Assembly: GCF_000247695.1 (NCBI RefSeq)
Contig: NW_004624854.1
Coordinates: forward strand, 4,698,168 to 4,762,167
Length of the DNA stretch: 64,000 bases
Direction of reading: 5' to 3'
Source of the DNA: Heterocephalus glaber
Lineage: Eukaryota; Chordata; Mammalia; Rodentia; Bathyergidae
Part shown: in pieces, positions 61,401-64,000 of the stretch
Layout: each line of letters starts with the position of its first letter
How positions within the stretch are numbered: position 1 is the first letter of the stretch
Program-made: the position numbers and the translations under genes
The notes under the pieces: generated by a model
The model's database searches: none
What the model was told of the DNA's origin: nothing
The model's input: the letters and a program-made list of their open reading frames with translations, nothing else

Positions 61401-63766
61401 CAGAAGTGCAGAGTGGCATGTTGGGTCCGAGAGGAGAAGCCACACCACTGGCCAGGTGAAACCTGCCCCTGTGCCTTTGCAGAACACACACAAATGACTC
61501 TGCCATTCACGGGCCGGGCAGGCTCACAGTTTAAGATCTGCACTGCTGGCTGTAGTTTTTTAGCTAGAATGAGCAATGCTAAAGATATTCTTTTAAAGGT
61601 TAAGCAAATTTTCTTTGGTTTAATCTTTTTTTTTTTTGGTACTGGGGATCAAAAACTTGGGACCTTGTGCTTTCAAGGCAGGTGGCAGAACCACTGAGCT
61701 AAATCCCCGGCCCTTCTTTGGTTTAATCTTTAAAGTACTTCATTAATTTCCAAACTTGGAAATGGTGTAATACATTAAAATTTACTATATTTCACATGAG
61801 AATAAGTCAGCATAAATTATGTCTTAGTTACTGCCTTATAGCAAAACTCATCTGAAGCCCCAAAAAGGGGGACAAATACAATTTGATTGCAAATTTCCTC
61901 CATTTTCCAACTCGCTCTGCAGTAAAGAAGAACGGAGTGAAACACACTTGGCCATACTGTTTTTTCTTCTCAATAAAATTCACTTTGCAAGAATATAACC
62001 GAAGTTCAGGCCAGCCTAGAGGCAAAACTCCAAGCTTCTCTCACGCCTGCAGTGTGCCTCTAACAAAACATCTCTAATCAAGTAAAAAAAAAAAAAAGGC
62101 CTCCAAAGAAATTCCAGATTAATGATCACACTTTATTATCGAACCTTTCCTCATAGTTAAAAGGACCAGGTTAAGTGAAGACTAAAGAAAATCCAATCCT
62201 TTAACCAAAACCAGAATCCTACTACAACACAGCTTTGGCTGTCTGGAATTAAAGCCATCGTCACTGCTGCTACAATCAACGTAGAAGAGCCAGTCGTTTT
62301 GGAAAACTGACCCAACCACTGTGAAAGGATTGAATAACACTGTTCCTCCAATCTGATGGCCAAATTAAGGAGGTAACTTCTCACTGCCTGCATCTAGATC
62401 AGTGCAAAGCAACGTGGCATTCTCAACCCCAGCCCTGAAACTGGCTTGGACCCCAATCTCAGCTCTGCCACTTCCAGCTACGTGGCCCTGGGCAAGTTAA
62501 CTCAACAGCTCAGTGGCTTAGTTTGTCTCACATTTAAAAAAGGAATCATAAGAGCATGCATCTCATGAGGTTGTTGGGAGAATATAAAAATTATATACAC
62601 ACTGAGTACATAATTAACGTGAGCAAATTCGCATCGTCAGGTGAAATCACAAATGACCAATATCCTTACCGCGTATCTCCGGTACCAGGCGGAAATCACA
62701 ATTTGGCTTTTCTTCATCAGCAGGAAGTGTGTGCGGCACTTCCACCCTCGGTAAATCTTCTGAATGAGCGTGGCTAGGTCCTCCAGCCGCTGCTTCCTCA
62801 GGTCTTCTAAAGTGAATAACTAATAAGAGATGTCAGACGGGCTCATGAGAGTGTGGCTGAACTGAGCATAAGCTTACCTTGAACTGTGCATGAAGGTGCA
62901 AACCAGTCAACTAGCACCTCTGTAACCCCCAAGTCTAAAATGCTTTCAAAACCTGCAACTTTTTCTGAATGCCAATATGATGCTAAAAAAGTTTCCAGTT
63001 TTGGAGCCACTTTGGAGATCCCATTATCAGATCAGATATGTTCAGCCAATAAGGTCAGTGCAAATATTATAAACTACTGACAACTCCAAAGCATGGTCCC
63101 AAGCACTTTGGAGAAGCAGAGTCCGGCAAATTATCTCCAACAATTTAAATACTTCCCGAGTTTGCTGAGTTTCCCAATGATCAAATCAACTGCTATGCTA
63201 AGTGTTTTTTATGCCAATCTACTCTTTATAAAAAGGTTCCTTTGGTGCTCTGTGAGGTAGAATCTAAGTGTTCTTTTTTTTAAGTTTTAAAATTTGTCAT
63301 TTCAGTGCCTCCATTTACCTCTAAAAAGAGAGCTGCAGTCTCAAAGCTATTGTGTAACTCAACGTATTACCAACACGGACTGATTTTGCCTCCAATTGCT
63401 ACAGATTAGGGAGGTTTTTCCATGGTGGTGACAGTTTCTTTATGATTTCTTAAGTGGACAATCTGACAAAAGGAAGATTTTGATGTTTCATGATAATGTA
63501 CATGTTCTCCCACTTCCCCTGCTCTGCCCCCAACCTTGGACACAGTAGAGGAACACACGAGTCTGCCCTTCATTTTAATACCTCAGGCAGTATGAGAAAG
63601 TGAAATGTCCTGTGAGAAGTGGCCAGTAGGAGCCTGACTTCAGTTCAGAGTGTAAAAGTTTGGGTTACGTACTGTTCTCGGGTTTCGGATAAATATCTTT
63701 GATCTGCCAAAGGAATATTCTTCCATGGGAATTTCCAATTCATTAAACAAAACCTCCACACCAGAC
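41208..63766 (-). CDS. MYO1B: MYO1B, unconventional myosin Ib, 3' half (13 exons)
   Basis: Class I single-headed actin motor. MYO1B is known as a tension-sensitive myosin that uses calmodulin light chains and links actin to phosphoinositide-containing membranes. Thirteen exons were joined by hand on the minus strand; every intron starts GT and ends AG and every junction keeps frame. The spliced product here is about 475 residues. In order it holds the end of the motor/converter (GRSKIFIRNPRT), IQ motifs such as IQKIYRGWKCR and two copies of AVIWAYWLG, a linker, and the basic TH1 tail ending RLLEVAVP and a stop. Human MYO1B is about 1,136 residues, so this is roughly residue 660 to the end. 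The IQ exons and the C-terminus match MYO1B as I remember it rather than MYO1A, MYO1C or MYO1D. Start codon, promoter and most of the motor are outside the window. No frameshift or premature stop was seen, so the gene looks intact. Confidence 0.97.
42705..42800 (-). repeat. MIR SINE fragment
   Basis: 'ttacagcaatcccaggagat' and 'aagtactattatttatctcc' are the MIR core region in reverse orientation. Confidence 0.6.
43727..43788. repeat. 31-bp tandem duplication
   Basis: Two exact head-to-tail copies beginning gagaagagtcacagtgttca (43727-43757 and 43758-43788). gccccgagaag also flanks the pair at 43722 and 43791. Intronic. Confidence 0.95.
44920..45480 (+). repeat. L2 LINE 3' region, about 550 bp
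   Basis: A string of L2 landmarks: 'gcaaatcagatcctgtcatt', 'tctcagggcctttgcacgtg', 'ctacctggcccattccttcc', 'agaggcctccctgacctggc', 'tcccccactagaacgtcagg'. Antisense to MYO1B and ending about 70 nt from the donor of exon l. It explains the 186-residue plus-strand frame here. Confidence 0.8.
45552..45679 (-). CDS. MYO1B: MYO1B exon l: TH1 C-terminal helix
   Basis: 128 nt. 42 codons from GSEAASKGDFLFSSDHLIEM to LNIEISD, plus GA of a split glutamate. Acceptor cctttcag, donor GA|gtacgt. DHLIEMATKLYR is the long helix that closes the PH-like fold. The intron on its 3' side begins only about 70 nt from an old L2 element. Confidence 0.97.
46012..46170 (+). mobile_element. hAT-Charlie (MER3/MER5/MER20 group) element
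   Basis: Begins cagtggctctcaacctcagc and continues 'ggaaccatctggggaaactt' and 'tgctccatcccgagaaattt', the standard order of these short hAT elements. Subfamily not assigned. Confidence 0.6.
46290..46440 (-). repeat. MIR SINE
   Basis: 'gtgccacgcacagtgctaca', 'attctcatgacaatgctagg' and 'tattatccctgttttaaaga' are successive reverse-MIR landmarks. Confidence 0.7.
46538..46615 (+). repeat. ID SINE
   Basis: 'ggccggggatttagctcagt', 'cctgcctcgcaagtgcaagg', 'tcctcagttcgatccccagt', then a CAAAAA-rich tail. Flanks aaaacacagaacac and aaaacacacaacat are near-identical target duplications. Confidence 0.92.
46683..46766 (+). repeat. ID SINE
   Basis: 'ggccggggatttagctcagt', 'cgcctgttgcacaagcgcaa', 'gagttcaatccctggcacca' and an A-rich tail. 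Only about 65 bp from the preceding ID copy but a different sequence subtype, so independent insertions. Confidence 0.92.
46972..47124 (-). CDS. MYO1B: MYO1B exon k: TH1 PH-like core
   Basis: 153 nt, 51 codons, phase 0 at both ends; acceptor gttacag, donor GAG|gtaaag. It encodes STSRIFLLTSNNVLLADQK to FFAVHLKE. The alternating hydrophobic strands (RIFLLT, VLLADQ, FFAVHL) fit the PH-like beta-barrel of myosin I TH1, known in this family for phosphatidylinositol 4,5-bisphosphate binding. Confidence 0.97.
47125..47470 (-). other. MYO1B: MYO1B intron between exons j and k (346 bp)
   Basis: Short intron without recognisable repeats; donor gtaaaa, acceptor gttacag. Confidence 0.9.
47471..47603 (-). 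CDS. MYO1B: MYO1B exon j: TH1 core
   Basis: 133 nt. The first base closes the split serine; 44 codons run from VGQPFQGAYLEINKNPKYKK to VVNKINRANGK. Acceptor cctttag, donor AAG|gtaaaa. This is the first part of the PH-like fold in TH1 (compare INRANGKSTSRIFLLT across the next junction). Confidence 0.96.
48664..48742 (+). repeat. ID SINE
   Basis: 'ggggcatagctcggggtagg', 'gcttgcctagcttgcaggag', 'gccctgggttctatctccag' and a short A-rich tail. Confidence 0.8.
49419..49531 (-). repeat. ID SINE with expanded (AAT)n tail
   Basis: The SINE body is 49459-49531 ('ggtaccggggatcaaacttg', ending 'gctaaatccccagtt'). Where the A-tail is expected there is a run of about 13 ATT units (49419-49458), a tail-born microsatellite. 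Confidence 0.92.
49823..49929 (-). CDS. MYO1B: MYO1B exon i: TH1
   Basis: 107 nt. 35 codons from CKKYRDQFTDQQKLIYEEKL to KALYPS, plus two bases of a split serine codon (AG|T). Acceptor tatctcag, donor TAG|gtatca. It is lysine-rich and predicted helical, within the basic TH1 domain that contacts acidic membrane lipids. Confidence 0.96.
49930..51696 (-). other. MYO1B: MYO1B intron between exons h and i
   Basis: 1.8 kb. One MIR-like fragment at about 51525-51600 ('gtgctattatcctcatttta', reverse). Otherwise no recognised element. Confidence 0.9.
51697..51831 (-). CDS. MYO1B: MYO1B exon h: tail linker into TH1
   Basis: 135 nt, 45 codons, phase 0 at both ends; acceptor aaaacag, donor AGG|gtaaaa. 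It encodes VQKYFLEMKNKMPSLSPIDK through KELKRIFHLWR. The WP motif (NWPSRPY) followed by a leucine-rich helix is typical of the start of the class I myosin TH1 lipid-binding domain. Confidence 0.96.
51832..53047 (-). other. MYO1B: MYO1B intron between exons g and h
   Basis: 1.2 kb containing a Tigger-like fragment and a MIR-like fragment (about 52570-52680, reverse). Confidence 0.9.
52250..52500 (+). mobile_element. Tigger-like DNA transposon fragment
   Basis: 'ttttcactttatggtggtac', 'gactttgaactctgatcttt' and 'atactgggcgtattaaacac' occur in the order seen in mammalian Tigger elements. Diverged, with no coding capacity. Confidence 0.5.
53048..53122 (-). CDS. MYO1B: MYO1B exon g: end of IQ6, start of post-IQ/TH1 region
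   Basis: 75 nt, 25 codons, phase 0 at both ends; acceptor tttcaag, donor ATT|gtaagt. It begins VRREYRKFF, which supplies the last basic residues of the preceding IQ motif, and ends YEFTLQRI. The change from modular IQ exons to unique tail sequence happens inside this exon. Confidence 0.95.
53123..56005 (-). other. MYO1B: MYO1B intron between exons f and g
   Basis: 2.9 kb, AT-rich. I recognise no transposon in it, in contrast to neighbouring introns. Confidence 0.9.
56006..56092 (-). CDS. MYO1B: MYO1B exon f: IQ6 module (87 nt), candidate cassette exon
   Basis: 87 nt, 29 codons, phase 0 at both ends. It begins ARRELKRLKEEAKRK and ends AVIWAYWLGLK. Acceptor acgttctag has a poor pyrimidine tract, and donor AAG|gtacttc has the same non-consensus start as exon e. 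Skipping e, f or both leaves the frame open and still rebuilds complete IQ motifs across the new junction. Confidence 0.96.
57411..57492 (+). repeat. ID SINE with perfect 14-bp target duplication
   Basis: 'ggccggggacttagctcagt', 'gacccaagttcgatccccag' and an A-tail. aatagttgccacag is repeated exactly at 57397-57410 and 57493-57506. Young insertion, antisense to MYO1B. Confidence 0.95.
57672..57688 (+). other. G6-TT-G9 tract (C-rich on the MYO1B transcript strand)
   Basis: Six G, two T, nine G on the plus strand, 266 nt after the donor of exon e. In pre-mRNA it reads as two C runs. Such tracts can bind poly(C)-binding/hnRNP K proteins or form quadruplex/i-motif DNA; a role here is inference. 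Confidence 0.6.
57954..58040 (-). CDS. MYO1B: MYO1B exon e: IQ5 module (87 nt), candidate cassette exon
   Basis: 87 nt, 29 codons, phase 0 at both ends. It begins ARRELRRLKEEARNK and ends AVIWAYWLGSK. Acceptor catcacag, donor AAG|gtacttg, weak at +4 to +5. About 71 of 87 bases match exon f, a recent-looking tandem duplication. Myosin Ib isoforms with 4, 5 or 6 IQ motifs are known in mammals; exons e and f are the natural candidates for the variable ones, which is an inference here. Confidence 0.96.
58160..58420. promoter_or_regulatory. small intragenic CpG-rich patch around exon d
   Basis: I count about 22 CpG in about 260 bp, far denser than the flanking introns. It covers exon d and its downstream intron. 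Too short for a clear CpG island and no promoter motif was recognised. Confidence 0.45.
58310..58396 (-). CDS. MYO1B: MYO1B exon d: IQ4 module (87 nt)
   Basis: 87 nt, 29 codons, phase 0 at both ends; acceptor cccgtag, donor CAG|gtaggc. It begins ARKILREL, finishing IQ3, and ends ATTIAAYWHGAQ, the front of IQ4. Same length and modular layout as the next two exons but clearly diverged from them. It sits in a CpG-rich patch. Confidence 0.96.
58397..59416 (-). other. MYO1B: MYO1B intron between exons c and d
   Basis: 1.0 kb, GC-rich, with no recognised repeat. A long polypyrimidine stretch (transcript strand) precedes the exon d acceptor. Confidence 0.9.
59417..59485 (-). CDS. MYO1B: MYO1B exon c: IQ2 end and IQ3
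   Basis: 69 nt, 23 codons, phase 0 at both ends; acceptor cctgcag, consensus donor AAG|gtaagt. It encodes QQKRYQQIKASALVIQSYIR followed by GWK. IQ3 (VIQSYIRGWK) is cut after the lysine and receives its last basic residues from whichever exon is spliced next. Confidence 0.97.
61629..61713 (-). repeat. ID SINE with perfect 18-bp target duplication
   Basis: Reverse ID ('ggtactggggatcaaaaact', 'gctaaatccccggccc'). ttctttggtttaatcttt is repeated exactly at 61611-61628 and 61714-61731. Sense to MYO1B and young. Confidence 0.95.
62400..62590 (+). repeat. MIR SINE, nearly full length
   Basis: 'ccaatctcagctctgccact', 'ctgggcaagttaactcaaca', 'tcatgaggttgttgggagaa' follow the MIR consensus in order. 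It ends about 80 nt from the exon b donor. Confidence 0.8.
62670..62819 (-). CDS. MYO1B: MYO1B exon b: neck start, IQ1 and first half of IQ2
   Basis: 150 nt, 50 codons, phase 0 at both ends; acceptor cttattag, donor GCG|gtaagg. It encodes LFTLEDLRKQRLEDL, which joins converter to lever arm, then IQ1 (IQKIYRGWKCR, fitting IQxxxRGxxxR) and the front of IQ2 (IVISAWYRRYA), which finishes in the next exon. IQ motifs bind calmodulin. Confidence 0.97.
62820..63672 (-). other. MYO1B: MYO1B intron between exons a and b
   Basis: 853 bp, AT-rich, no recognised repeat. Confidence 0.9.
63673..63766 (-). CDS. MYO1B: MYO1B exon a: end of motor / converter
   Basis: 94 nt. The first base completes a split codon and 31 residues follow, ending FIRNPRT. 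The acceptor is a T-rich tract ending tttttag and the donor is ACA|gtacgt. The stretch FGRSKIFIRNPRT is the conserved converter segment at the end of a myosin motor. This is the most upstream exon in the window; the motor continues beyond 64000. Confidence 0.96.
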
Positions 63767-64000
63767 CTAAAAAGAACAAAAACAAAAACAGTTTCACCTC
63801 GTATTATGGTGGCAGGCTCTCTCTCTGTTTTTTACATTTTCCTATATTCTTAAAAGCTTCATCTCCAAGTGTAATTGTTCTTTTAATAATCATCCTCCCA
63901 TCAAAGAATTTTCAAGAGTGAATGCCACAAATTAAACCAAATCCAGTAAACACTAAAAAAGTAAATGAGTGTTCAGAACAATGTATTCTAAGAAAATGTG

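Larger units (their letters stand above)
59486..62669 (-). other. MYO1B: MYO1B intron between exons b and c
   Basis: 3.2 kb with one young ID SINE and a MIR just inside the donor side of exon b. The 152-residue minus-strand frame at 61118-61576 has no recognisable domain. Confidence 0.9.

Noticed and set aside
1..64000. CRISPR arrays, bacterial operons, phage or defence systems
   Set aside because: Sequence is plainly vertebrate nuclear DNA with GT-AG introns and SINEs; no spaced direct-repeat array is present.

Overview
This is nuclear DNA of a mammal, almost certainly a rodent. The evidence is the repeat content: many tRNA-derived ID SINEs (A-box and B-box sequence plus an A-rich tail), B1-ID dimeric SINEs, and hAT elements resembling rodent URR1, lying over older L2, MIR, L1M, MaLR and hAT-Charlie layers. 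B1-ID dimers and the apparent lack of B2/B4 SINEs suggest a non-murine lineage (squirrel-like, beaver-like or similar). I cannot name the species.

The only protein-coding gene I can support is the 3' half of MYO1B (unconventional myosin Ib), on the minus strand. Thirteen exons lie between 63766 and 41208. All twelve introns between them have GT-AG ends, and all reading phases agree. The exons encode about 475 residues: the end of the motor/converter, a lever arm of six IQ motifs, and the complete TH1 tail to the stop codon. The promoter and upstream exons lie beyond base 64000. The 3' UTR runs left to one of two candidate poly(A) signals near 40300 and 40073.

From 1 to about 40050 I find no gene. 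The region is intergenic and repeat-rich, matching what I recall of the human locus, where a gene-poor stretch separates the end of MYO1B from NABP1. The region's structure comes from transposons: a hAT MITE pair (7.1 and 8.2 kb), a palindromic Tc1/mariner-type MITE (32.6 kb), a 5'-inverted L1 (28.9-29.7 kb), nested insertions (16.5-18, 21.5-24.5 and 38.4 kb) and two or three LTR fragments.

No novel multi-gene system is visible. The most interesting biology is the modular IQ-exon cluster of MYO1B (53.0-59.5 kb). Two adjacent 87-nt exons are about 82% identical, share the same non-consensus donor and are frame-neutral. This is the likely genomic basis for lever arms of different length. Family assignments for repeats come from remembered consensus sequences; no database search was run.
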